NCBI RefSeq assembly: GCF_964204645.1
Contig: NC_134026.1
Coordinates: 992,001 to 1,056,000 of the forward strand
DNA from: Tubulanus polymorphus
Lineage: Eukaryota; Nemertea; Palaeonemertea; Tubulaniformes; Tubulanidae
Direction: 5' to 3'
DNA length: 64,000 nt
Both the position numbers and the translations under genes were made by a program. Of this stretch, positions 12,231-23,801 are shown in pieces; the stretch's first letter is position 1, and each line of letters starts with the position of its first letter. The notes beneath the pieces were generated by a model. It searched no databases. It had not been told where the DNA came from and was given only the letters and a program-made list of their open reading frames with translations.

Positions 12231-13558
12231 TTATCCGGTTAATTTAGCTATGAGCGCTTGAAGCTGTTCTTTCGTCATGGTAACGGTATCTGCGCAGAAA
12301 CTGAAAATAGAATTTACGAAATCGAACAACCACCGTCGAATCAAAATCAACTCTTTGGATGATAAATGTGGAACTTGCTACTGTGTTATCAATATTGAAG
12401 ACTATTTTCTACTCACCAACTTTTGTTACAGTTTTCTTGCATATAGTCCTTGTAAGCTTGTTTGTCACACATGCCATATTTCTTCTGTCGGTCACAATAT
12501 CTACTTCCCATTTTATTTTCGCATGGAGCTGAAATACACCATTTTGTTAAACCTAGATTTGTTTCTTTTTCCCGCGGGACCTTGACTTTACTATATCGCA
12601 ATTTCCATTTAAGATATTGTTCGTAGGAACACTGTTGTAAAAGCTGAATAAATAAGTTTGTTCAGATTACCTTTCGTTGTGGTGATGGGAACGGGAATTC
12701 CAAGATCGTGAACTGATACAATTCCTAAACGCATCATTTTCTGAATCAACTCACTGCAGGCAGTGGCTACAGATTGCTGAAAATATCATATTTACAAAAA
12801 TATTTACCATGTTTACCTAATTACTAAGGAAACTAAGTGAATCATTAAAATTGTACCTAACTGACCTCTTTGTTTGGAAACTGGCCATCCGCTACTGTAA
12901 TAGCTATACCAGTGTCCTTATCTTTAGCAGTCGCCCCCGTATTTCCAACACCAGTGATTCGAACTGATCGTCCAGCTAAAATTTCCTGGTATGAAATGAT
13001 AAATCACTTAGCAAAATAAAACCTGATGAATCCAAATAAATGCTTATCCGAAATGTATAGAACCTAGTGTGATTAGGGATATACAGCCTTAATATAATGC
13101 ATTCTGGTCCTAATAAGACTTTTATCAGGTGTACTACCAAAACTGACTGATAGGCCACCAGGAATGCCCTCAAGTCAGGTTGAAATAGACATTACCGTCC
13201 ATGACGTTCATATAAGCTTTAATACTTAAAATCTGAATTCATTCACGAATAATGATATCAACGTACGTCATCCCAATTTGTGTCACCGAAAATGATTCCT
13301 GCTAATTTCTTCGCGATCGGTGCGACTACTTCTTTAATAAACGGAACGGCGGCTTTGATGACCAGACCAGCTGTAACTGGATCTATAGCCCTACGTTCCT
13401 TTGCCTCTGGTGCCGGAACAGCCAAACTTACACCAACTACCAACAGTCCAACAGTTACGATATTTGCTGAAATAACGGGTATAAAAGATTAAGTAGATTT
13501 TCATGACATAAATCATGACAGTAATTATATTTCAAGGGTATATTTTACCTAACTTCAT
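12231..13558 (-). CDS. Secreted ShKT-domain protein C (cluster member 3), six coding exons
   Basis: Exons (minus): 13558-13549, 13466-13267, 12985-12866, 12776-12671, 12528-12417 and 12300-12231, in total 618 nt, 205 residues plus TAA. Order: signal peptide of about 20 residues, acidic/basic propeptide-like stretch ending ERR, hydrophobic segment starting IDPVTA with LAGIIFG, module with LAGRSVR and a glycine-rich turn, single-cysteine helical module (TACSEL), IPVPITTT linker, ShKT domain with six cysteines ending SCFC, and a helical polar tail. Its C-terminal extension resembles that of B (both EQL-containing). The 10-nt first coding exon and 106-nt fourth exon are shared with A and B. No activity is claimed: ShKT domains serve in toxins, proteases and structural proteins alike. 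A homology search of the N-terminal 110 residues would show whether the module is lineage-specific. Confidence 0.75.
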
Positions 13559-15275
13559 ATTCAAATCATATAAAGAAACCGACTATACGAATAAAGTAAG
13601 GTCGAATCAACTGACCAATGCGTACGATTTAATGGTCATTTATTGCTAACGCTATTATCTTGATCAACTACTGATAACTTGACACACAACTTCCGCTATT
13701 CCCATACGGAGGCACAAATCTACATGATTTTACCATAAGGTAAAATTCAGACACGATTCTTATCATACAATGCAAACTGTAAATCGTTAACGTGGTGGAA
13801 ATAGCCAATCATTTCAACTTTTTTCATACACACAAAATAATGCCCATTTTTTACCCAGTAAACTCATTGATGATAAACAGGAAACTGTGGAGTGCAACTC
13901 TAACGGATCGCGAGGTGGCCCTCGACCTGTCCCTATAAATAAAATTTTGAAAATGTCGTTCAGAAAAATCTTTTTCCAAGCTTCAAAAAGTACCGTTATG
14001 CAACTTTCGATAATTCGTAGGAAATGAACTACATCATCGCCGCACAGCAAGGTGGAACTATCATTTCCAAAATGGGGATGTTTGCATCCCTGGCTCACTC
14101 ATGGTGACACCAGTGATACATGTCTTTCATCTTACACGTTCCTTACAATACCTCAAAATGCATACAATTTAATACAATTTATTTTTTTTCGACAAATTAA
14201 TTACTGTCTAATTATCTAATTCAAAGTTAAAAAACATCTGATTCTGTCTGTATTAGATCGTAATATCATTAAGGCGCTACACACACAAAACATTTATAAA
14301 GCCATTTGACTAAATCCCTCGGCAGTTAATTGGCGCAGGTAACGACCAGTCTTGTGGAGATGAAAGAGAATCGCCTTCATTAAGAGAATGTACCACGCGG
14401 TTAGAGTTCCGGTTCATTTCGTGGTTCATACGAGCTCAGATCATTACTCCAAACCCCAGACTATATTCTGGAGTAAGTTCATATTCAAGCGTGTAAACTG
14501 GAGTGCGGCTTGTGGATGCTCTAGTCCAGTGTCGGAGCTAGAAGGTCTGCAAGATCTGCAAACCGAACCAAACTTTTTGAAAAATCAGTATTTATTTTTA
14601 TGAAATTGGGGATTACACCAGTATCCACGTGTCCAACATCATGGGAAGCACCAGTGGGAATCGATCCCGACCACGTTTAGTACTCTTACTTCACTCAAAG
14701 AAATCCTCTCATCTCATCGTCAATTTGTCTCTCCGGACCCACGGATGTCATACACATAACAGATTTCGTTACATTTTCCAGTTGTAGAACGAAGGCAACT
14801 TTTGTAGGGGATGCCTTAGGTAATACTTTTAGGGCCCTCCGCACATTGAAGCATCTAATAATGTGAACTCATGCCATAAATTCAACGGGAACAGAAGTTC
14901 CATCTACCATGATAGCAAACATGGATCAAATCTAATCAAAAAGCTGCACGAAGTATGATTATTATTTCTAACGTAACTGATCAACGGAACCTCTCTTTTA
15001 AATTTCTAGAATTGTTATAAGTTTTCTTTGGAACCGTGTTCCAAAATTATCATATTCGTTGCCATAGCGATGCAGATACACACATTGCACGCGACTCCGG
15101 AAGTAAATAATTAGAGACAAATTTTATCAACAGCACGACGCGCGCTCATCTGATGTTAGTCTCTAGAAACACAGCATTGAAGTGGACAAGAACTATCATG
15201 GTATGATCAATATTTTATATTTATTAAAGTAATATTTTTAAACTCATCGGTCAACACTGTAGTAGATAACCAATT
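13559..15275. other. Intergenic DNA upstream of ShKT gene C
   Basis: Presumed promoter of gene C next to 13558, then AT-rich spacer. A minus open frame at 13814-14098 and a plus frame at 14388-14603 have no motif or splice support. A minus-strand B-box-like sequence (GGATCGATTCC) near 14655 has no clear A box. I see no gene. Confidence 0.4.
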
Positions 15276-15540
15276 GATGAAACACTATTCCGTGTTGTGA
15301 CGATGTATAGAGAATCGCGCTCTGATATTGCGAAAGATAAAGTGTGAAAAGTTTCCTTTCAGCTATAAATTTACTCATCCGACGTTTCGACTATATTCTA
15401 ATATTCATTTTTCTGGAAGATGAATATTAGAATATAGTCAAAACGTCGGATGAATAAATTTATAGCTGGAAGGAAACTTTTCACACTTTATCTTTTGTTA
15501 TATTAATGCGTGATTCTCTACTGTCGTCTATTCAATATTG
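15276..15540. mobile_element. Foldback element: inverted dimer of a Penelope-like repeat with hammerhead-like core
   Basis: The two arms (about 15276-15408 and 15412-15540) are imperfect reverse complements, including the stretch GACGTTTCGACTATATTCTA and its complement. Read outward, each arm has ATTAGAATATAGTC-GAAACGTCGG (one arm AAAAC), then a GATTCTCT motif; the left arm also carries ACACGGAATAGTGTTT. The same order occurs at 27295-27427 and 39955-40209. A CTGAWGA-stem-GAAAC arrangement is characteristic of hammerhead ribozyme cores in Penelope-like elements; here the core is degenerate. Assignment rests on pattern, not on an encoded protein. Confidence 0.5.
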
Positions 15541-15704
15541 AGTTAGATAATACATGATCTTTTATTTTCCATCTCTTATGATAAATGTTTCAGTTATGTC
15601 ATAGATTTTGTGTGTATTTCGCTGATTAGAACGGATACTAATTAATAATAGATGTTTTATATTTATTTGTCCGATTTCATTTTCTGGACAGGTCAATTTC
15701 TAAG

Positions 15705-18611
15705 ATGGCTGCTTCAACGAAAATTCACCCAATGACAAGCTCGATCAGTTCTCTGAACAGCAGTGATCTGGAGATTATATTAAAAGATTTAGTCAAGCAA
15801 CAAAGGCGGGGTTAGTAAAAAATTATACATCTTAAAATGTTGTTCGTTTATAAGTGTCAAAACATTTTTATTTTCTTATCGAACACAAACGATGCATGGC
15901 CAAGATCGTAACTCGGCCCTTGGATCAGAATCGTGAAAACAAATTAATTTCCATCATGTTCTATGTAAAAAGCACAAATTCTAATTTTTAAAAATTTCAA
16001 AAAATAAATTCATTCTGGTACGGTGTAAAATAACGTAATCCGAATTGAGACGGAAAGGATTCTTTTTCTTTTTACAAATATTTCGTACGAAACATTTAGT
16101 TTTGGTACATATTTTCAGGTCTATGTAGAGCCGATGCTCTTACCGATTCTGGGAAACGGAAACAAACTTTTAAAATGCTGAGCCTGACACTGACGCCGAT
16201 TCTAATACTGACTTGTATAATTATATACTCATTACATCAAAACGTGATAGAACGCAATGAGTTGCAAGAGGTTCGTACGATATGCTTTGATGATAGATGC
16301 GATTTAGATTGATATGCAATTTTCATGACTCGTTTAAGTTTTCCTATTCAGCTCGAATAACAAAAATAGCAAAATGATCTAGAATAGACGTTGATATTTC
16401 ATCTTGTATATTATAGACCAGGGCCGCAATAGATCTTATAGAAGATTTCGGGCGCCTTCTTCACGATTTACAAAGAGAAAGAGACCAAACGGCACTGTTT
16501 ATTAGCGCTATCGGACCGAATACAATAAACGCGCTCTACAATTTATGGAACACGACGGATAAACGAGTGAGCATAATATCATATCTATCCCCCCCAAAGA
16601 AAAATCATAGATCAGAATGTGATCATCTTTGTCGCATCTTTCGCATTGGGTTTCACAAATGAATTTTAACAACACTGAGCACTGAATCCAGCTGGAATTG
16701 GAATACCATTATCGAACATTTTCTAAATATAATATTGTTTTTCAGCTCCGAATTACATCGGACTGGTTAAATAACAAAGTACTTACAGAGGACAGGCCTG
16801 AATTCAAAAGTAAAAGCTCGTTCGGAAGGTACCTGGAAAAACACAGGAGAGAGGTAAAAACTCGAGATGAAACCGGTGAAAGCTCAGTGTTTAGTGAATT
16901 AGATTTCTACACTTCCTTAATCGATGTTATATTTGGATGGCTGCGGAAAACGATAATCAAGTATGGAGGAACAACCTTTTGGAAGACAATGGTGGCTTAT
17001 CAAAAACTATCCGCTTGTCAACAAGACGCTGGTTTGAAACGAGCAATGGGCTCAATATTTTACATCAGAGGTGGCTTCAAATCATTCACTAATTACACGT
17101 ATTATATGAAAGCCCACCACGGAGTCATCGTTTATTTTAGGAGGGCTGAAAACTTCTCAAATTTGGTTAGAGCTCTAGTCGACTCAAATAACGAAACCGT
17201 CCAAATATTGCGAGCGCGCATAGATTTATTACAGGAGCCAATTCTATACCGTAACGTTACTAACACGTCAAACAGCTTAGGGTCGACTTGGTACGGTTTG
17301 ATGACGCAGTACATAGAGCACATTGTTGACCAACGAAGGGATCTGGCATTCCAACTACAGACTTTAATCGATGAAGATACATCCGCAGCCGATGGTCAGC
17401 TAGCTTTAAGTAGTTTAATGATGCTTGTGGCATTATTGATAACGCCAATCATGTCAAAATTGGTCGTGAAAGTGGTAAACGACATGCAAAAGTATGCCAT
17501 TACACTTGCCGATAAAACCAAAGAACTTAGACAAGAAAAACGTCGAACCGACAGTTTGCTTTATGAGATGTTACCGAAGGTCGTAGCCGAAACGCTTAAG
17601 CGTAAAAAAGACGTGGATGCGGAATATTTCAAAGACGTTTCGATAATGTTTGCAGGAATCGTCGAGTTTGATAAGATAGCCGGAAAACTATCACCCATTC
17701 AAACAGTTGAGTTACTCGGCAACATATATACACTTCTCGACGGTTGTGTGAGCAAATACAACGCTTATAAAGTGGAAACCGTTGGCAGCAAATACATGGT
17801 TGCATCAGGTATTGAAAATGTAATCATGTAAAAACGTCTTTATGAATTTGAATCGTTGATTCTAATCTCTCGATTCGATCATCTCTCTTCGTTTACAGGT
17901 ATTCCGATGATCAATCCTAAAAACGCCTTAGAAATTGCAGAGATGGCGATAGAAATGAACGCCTTATCGGAGAGTTTTACTTCGCCTATCGGTAAAGTGT
18001 GGATTCAAATTGGCGTCAATTCCGGGCCGTGTGTGGCTGGTGTTGTCGGTACGACTCTTCCCCGTTACTGTCTGTTTGGGGACACAGTGAACACAGCTTC
18101 GCGAATGGAATCATTTGGTTTACGTAAGTATCTTTAGACCGATGTACGAATAACTTCCTACGATGGTTTTATTTGAAGAGGTAAAAAAGCTCCTGTATTT
18201 ATTATTACAGCTAACAGAATTCATATCAGCGCTAAAACCCAACGGACACTGAAGAAGGCGAACAAGTTTAAAATGATCTCTCGTGGAACCCTGACAATCA
18301 AGGTGGATTTTAAAAACAATTTTTGAAAAATAATTGCTGCTTAAGCATTCTAACCGTGATAAAATGATAACTTCATTTTTCTACAGGGTAAAGGTGTAAT
18401 GACAACGTATTGGTTATTGGGTTATAAAACAGAAGAAACGTGTGTGATGAAATCCATTCAAAATGTCTTAACATCAAGAGGTGAACCGCCGTTAGACGCG
18501 CTTAACCCAGAGCAGGCTGAGGTACCGCTAGCATCAACTTCTGCCAGAACTATATTTGATGACCTTGGTGTCAAATATTTCCCCAACACCGAAATTGCTG
18601 AGGTTAATTAG
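15705..18611 (+). CDS. NIT-domain membrane guanylate cyclase 1, seven coding exons
   Basis: Exons 15705-15810, 16119-16270, 16417-16566, 16746-17808, 17899-18123, 18211-18302 and 18387-18611 total 2013 nt (670 residues plus TAG). Order: cytoplasmic N-terminus, membrane segment (about 55-74), extracellular NIT-type sensor (about 87-350; note [14 protein letters not shown], the typical first helix), second membrane segment (about 355-377), coiled coil with the signalling-helix motif [13 protein letters not shown], and class III cyclase domain (about 430-600). Substrate residues are kept: glutamate in YKVET, cysteine in [10 protein letters not shown] (about 548), asparagine and arginine in NTASR. 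The two metal aspartates are not: FSDIVGF reads FAGIVEF and VGDAYMV reads VGSKYMV. The first change also occurs in soluble cyclase beta subunits. A role in nitric oxide or nitrate/nitrite signalling to cGMP is inferred from the NIT-GC family; catalysis alone is doubtful. An AATAAA lies at 18851-18856. Confidence 0.82.
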
Positions 18612-20016
18612 GTGCTCATCATCAAAGCGCCTTCGTCCTTGGCGAGAAAATACAAAAAAGACTTTCTTCGTATTTTGAAACCAAATATGTATTTATATAT
18701 ATTCAGTGTTTTTCAACGCGATTTGAGATTTTGATTTGATTGTTAATTGTGCCTATTTTAATATTCGAATTTATTAGTTGTAGAATCGTTGTACTTGTGC
18801 ATGATATGTATAATTGTATGTATTCTACGTTGTGATATTTATTTCATGTGAATAAATTGTTTTTGTTCTTCTGTAAATGGCGATTTTCATTTATCGATCT
18901 ATTTTTCTAAGTTTACTAATGAGTGGTTTCAAACCTGCAATCTCAATGGTACATCTGAGGCTAGAATGTCATAGGCGAGACGTAAGAATGATATGGACAT
19001 CGAAGGTCACGAAAATCTAGATATCGCCTGAAAGATGCGTTCTCTTCTGAAATCCTCTCACGTGTTTTACCCAGCGGTGAAATAAGGAATAAAAACAATC
19101 AACCGGACACGTAAATACTTTGACGAGGGGAGAAAATGATTTTCAACCTATGTATTTGAATTAACCAGGGAATTTACAGAAAAAATAATGTTTGAATTAA
19201 TCGTTTAAACTGGTTGTACTGCTGTGGTATATTCGATATCAAATTCTTTGTATATTTCGGGTATAGATAAACGTATTACGCACGGGAAATGTTGTTTCAT
19301 TATAACTTATACTAATAGAATTAGTGAGAATGATTTGACGACGAGTCTATGTTGGTAGTAACCATTATAGAAACAACATAAACAAGACGATATCAAACGG
19401 GATTCATAAATGACGCTTATTTTCTTGTATTAGCGAGATGATTGATGAAACACTTGTTACTTAGGTTACCAGTAATTATCGAGTAACAACATATTTTAAT
19501 GTCAAAGTCGTATCTTCACATGTAAGTATATAGTAAGTTTCAAATTTTGAAAAGGATCTTACGCTACGATTTAACATCAATACATGAAATCTATCAGTCA
19601 CCCATATCAATCACATATATCAATTATACAATGTTGTTGTTTAGTCTTAACATAATAAAACACAGATGAAACTTTAATGAAATGTGAAAGCATTTTGTGA
19701 AAAGTGTCCATCAAACCAATCGATACAATACATATTAACACAAGATCTGTCTTATAAGGGAGCGTCCTAGGGACGTCTTTGAGGAACAAATTGTAAATCT
19801 GATTTTATGTTGGGTTAAAACATTTAACATACTTTAAACATTACAAAGAAAAACATAAACTCATTTAAGATTCATAAAAAACTATGCCGAAATATTTTTC
19901 AATCGTGAATGATATCCTCAGAGTTCTAGCTTCCGTAGTTTTCAGATTTAAACGTTTAAACGCGATATTTCTAAATGCCGAGCTATCCGGGTGGGTACCT
20001 AGATCGAATAGCGTTA
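18612..20016. other. Spacer between convergent NIT-cyclase genes
   Basis: Carries the 3' untranslated regions of both cyclase genes; an AATAAA for the plus gene is at 18851-18856. The rest is AT-rich with no coding motif. Short open frames at 19607-19789 and 19884-20147 are not supported; the latter partly overlaps the last exon of the minus gene. Confidence 0.5.
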
Positions 20017-23000
20017 TCACGAGCCATCTACTTCGGGAAGTTGAGGCAGTTGTTTCCGGGTTTTCTTGCCTGAGATATTCTCACTTGCTATTGCCTCAGA
20101 TGATTGGGCTTTGGCTATACCGAGGAGGTCGTGTAAAGATCTCATAACATAAGCCGCAGTTTGAGCTTCGTCCTTCTTAAATCCGACCAACCAAAATGTA
20201 CTCACGTTACCCTTTCCCTGAAATACACAATTACGTCACAAGATAGAAATATAAATGATTTCGCTTTTTCTCTGATTGTACGCGAGTTTCTGAAATAGCA
20301 CTCGTAACCATCAGATTTAAATCATGAAATAGTTTTAGTCTACCTTTAGATATACATCTCCTCGTGACATTATCTCAAATTTACCAGTTCTCTTCAGTAG
20401 ACGCTGAGTAGGCAGACTGATGTGAATACGATTGGCTGCAATTATCAATTATGCATTTGTGTCAAAAAAAGAGTTTCCCTTCGTGGTTCTTAGCGGCAAG
20501 ATGAATATGAATACTCACGTAAACTGTTCGATTCAATACGCGAAGCTGTGTTGACTGTATCACCAAATACGCAGTACCTCGGCAAAGTTGTACCGACAAC
20601 CCCAGCTACACATGGTCCAGAATTGATGCCTATCTGAAGCCAGATCTTTCCAACAGGTGCCGTGAAGGTTTCGAATGAATCTAGTATATCTAAAGCTACC
20701 AAAGCCAATTCTAGGGCGTGCTTCAGATTCTGCTGCGGGAGACCTGTGAAATAGTGTAACTACGTCATCACCAAAAACATAAATCAATTTTTAGATGCAC
20801 GCGGCAAACACCGGCTTACCGGAAGTGACCATGTATTTGCTGCCTACAGTCTCGACTTTGTAGGCGTTATACTTGGAGATGAGAGCGTCAAGTCTGGAGT
20901 AGATCTTACCGAGAAGATCTACCGTTTGAATCGGTGATATTTTACCGCATATTTTATCGAAGTCAACGATGCCGGTAAACATTACGGATACTGATTGAAA
21001 GTATTCGGCGTCGACGTCTTTGCGGCGTTTTAGCGTTTCGGCCACCATTTTCGGTAGCATTTCGTACAGTAGTGAATCGGTTCTTTTCTTTTCTCTGCTG
21101 AGTTCTTTAGTTTTATCTACCAATGTCAGCACAAATCGTTGCATATCGTTGACGATTTTGATCACTAGTTTCACTTTTACCGGTGTAATTATCATCAGAA
21201 GAAGAGCCATAAAGCAACTAAATATAAGCAATTTGTCAATATCGTCTATTTTCCCACCTAATTCGTCCTTGATGTGAACAGATAGATTTTGTCTTAGTTT
21301 CGTCAACGATAAGATGTAATGACTCGTAGTTGTAAACCATTCCTCAGCCATTTCTACGGAAGGCGTACTCTGCTGTTGTCGCGAAATAGTATGTCTCATT
21401 TCATTCAGCTTTAAACGTTGAACAGTTTCGTTCGATGAGTTTTGTAAACTGTTGATTTGAACTGAATAATCAACTGCCCCGGAGAGATATACCTTAATTC
21501 CGGCTACAGTTTTCATATAAAACGCGTAGTCGTGACGAGTAGTGAATCCACCTATCGCAAAGAACGGGATTCCCAGCACGCGTTCAATACAGGCTTCATT
21601 TTGGGCAAGGATTATCTTCAGGTAGGATACCAGTTTTTGCCACAAGGCGTCGTTTCCTGATTCTATAACCGATTTTCTAAGCCACACGAATAAGTAATCA
21701 ATAATGTCCGAGTAGAATTTGATTTCGCTGTAAATCGTTATAGATTTATTCGTCAATTTGAAATATTGTCTATGTCTCGACAGATACAGCTGAAACGTAC
21801 TTTTATTCATGAATTCAGGGTGTTTTTCGATCAGGTCCTGTCCCGCCGGCCACTTCGAAACGGCATCTAACTGAAAAACATTTTTATTATGGCGACAACA
21901 GAAATAAAATTTCTCCTTCTGAGAATTAGACTCATATATTAGAATTACTCTTGATTTTAGGCTATTCAGAAGAAAATCCATCTTAACTTTCAGATTTCTT
22001 AATTTTGTCAGGAATATGTTCGCGTACTTCTTGGTCAGTTTGTTTCCACAAGGTTCTGACGGATGTCATCGTATCCGGTCCGATAGCGCTGAGGAAAAGG
22101 GCGGCGGTATCCCGTTCGTTCTGTAACGCGTATACCAGTGTACCGATATCTTCTATCAATTTTACTCCGTCCATCGTCTGAAATATCCATGTTAACCGTT
22201 TTGTAACAAAGCCACACAAAATAGATAAAAACTTTATAAAACTCTTTCCATGTCAACGATTTATAATGAAATCCCAATAAGCCTTTTTACAGTTTCCAGG
22301 CGCCAAGTTTTTGGGTAGGCCTACCTGCTCTGGTGCACCGATTTGGGGTTGTTTGTTCGGGACATTTTATTCATTCATTTATTAGGCTAGAATATTTCGC
22401 TTACTACATGGACAGAGTTTGAACCTTCCTTGTATATCATTTCTAAACTCGAAAATGATTGGCAACCGAGGTAAAATTAGCAATCCCAACAGGGAATAGT
22501 CTAGGAAGCCAAGATCCGAACGACGTAAAAATATATTTTAACAGTGAAAAAATAGTCCATCTCCCCGATGAATTCCATATTCGTGTGTACCACCTACCTT
22601 TACTAGTGCTTTCCTATTGTATATGTTCAACTGAATATCATAAATAATGATACCAGTCAAAATAACGATAGGCAACATCGCAAGGCTGACCATTTTAATC
22701 AGTTGTTTTCTTTTTCCTTTTACCGTCAAAGCGATGTCGTTACACAAGCCTGCAAATTGTTTTCACGAGCCATTGAATTAATCAAAAGAAGTATATGGCC
22801 TAAAATATATATAATTTCCAACCGCAATTCATCATAAATTCATCATGCACTTGTGATGGCTGCTGATTCCAGAACAAAGTAAATAAACGCTATACAGCTC
22901 ATACAACCTATAGTTTTGCATGCGCGGAATTCGCGCATTAAACAAGATTTCTCGAATTTTCTTTTTCGAAATGAGATCTTACTATCCACGGTAGAACTGT

Positions 23001-23154
23001 TCAAAAACGAATAGACCGTCTTTTACCACATTTTATCATAATCATTATTACCTGTTCGGTTCTTGATTAGGTCATTAACGAGGACTTCGATATCGCTACT
23101 AAAGGAACTCAAACTGGAGATCTCTGAAGGGTGGATTCGCGTGCTGTTCCTCAT
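20017..23154 (-). CDS. NIT-domain membrane guanylate cyclase 2, seven coding exons
   Basis: Exons (minus): 23154-23052, 22749-22598, 22177-22028, 21870-20820, 20743-20519, 20435-20344 and 20217-20017, in total 1974 nt (657 residues plus TGA). Exons 2, 3, 5 and 6 have exactly the lengths of gene 1 (152, 150, 225, 92 nt) and all phases match, so the two are duplicates arranged tail to tail. Order: membrane segment ([13 protein letters not shown]), NIT sensor ([17 protein letters not shown]), second membrane segment (about 340-365), signalling helix ([14 protein letters not shown]), cyclase domain. GTP-recognition residues persist ([20 protein letters not shown]), but the metal aspartates are again replaced: FTGIVDF and VGSKYMV. 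The C-terminal tail differs from gene 1 and is rich in charged residues. Its 5' end faces the zinc-finger gene across 647 bp. If active, it probably needs a partner subunit supplying the aspartates. Confidence 0.82.
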
Positions 23155-23801
23155 CGTGACTTTAACCACCGAGAAAAAGGAGGAAAAACACATTTACACG
23201 TAGATCTCTGTCTTAAGTTCAAACATCTTTTACAGCAGTACATACAATTACTTATACCGACCTTACGCTGCCGAGAGAAGATTTATCAAAGAATTCAAGA
23301 TAAAGCGCATTGACTATGTTCACTACCGGGATTCAGAGTTTGTGTCGTATCCTAGCAGCGTTTCGTGGCACATCCGCTTTTATGTTGCTCTTACATGTCG
23401 TAAGCAAAATCGGAAAACCGCATCTTTTGATCATTTAATGAACAGTAAGGCTACTAATTGGTTGAGCGTTCTGGCCACCGGTACCTTCGGTATTTATTTG
23501 TGTGATCATCAGATCTATATACTTCTTTTAATTTAATTTCATGTTGATAATTAGGAATCAATGATTCTATACTCATGTGATCTTTACTTATTTCAGTGAT
23601 TCGCGATTCCGGTAAATGAAAGTTCCGCCCGCAGTGATGCCTGATACGGATCGGTTTCTTTCGATAAATAATGCAAAATTTTTCTTTACCGATTCGACAT
23701 AATGTGGAGCCAGCGAATGCGGAAGTGAAAAATTGGAACCCGATAATAATCCGAATCTTTTTAATCATTTATTTTCCATAATTTTCGAGTGAAGCTGTGA
23801 G
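23155..23801. promoter_or_regulatory. Shared upstream region of NIT-cyclase 2 (minus) and zinc-finger gene (plus)
   Basis: The two start codons are 647 bp apart on opposite strands, so this interval must hold both promoters and 5' untranslated regions and may act as a bidirectional promoter. I could not identify a TATA box or a specific factor site with confidence. The open frames inside it show no protein motif. Confidence 0.4.

Noticed and set aside
13814-14098. 94-codon minus open frame
   Set aside because: No motif, no splice sites, no codon bias.
14640-14680. B-box-like GGATCGATTCC on the minus strand
   Set aside because: No A box at a suitable distance and no tRNA fold.
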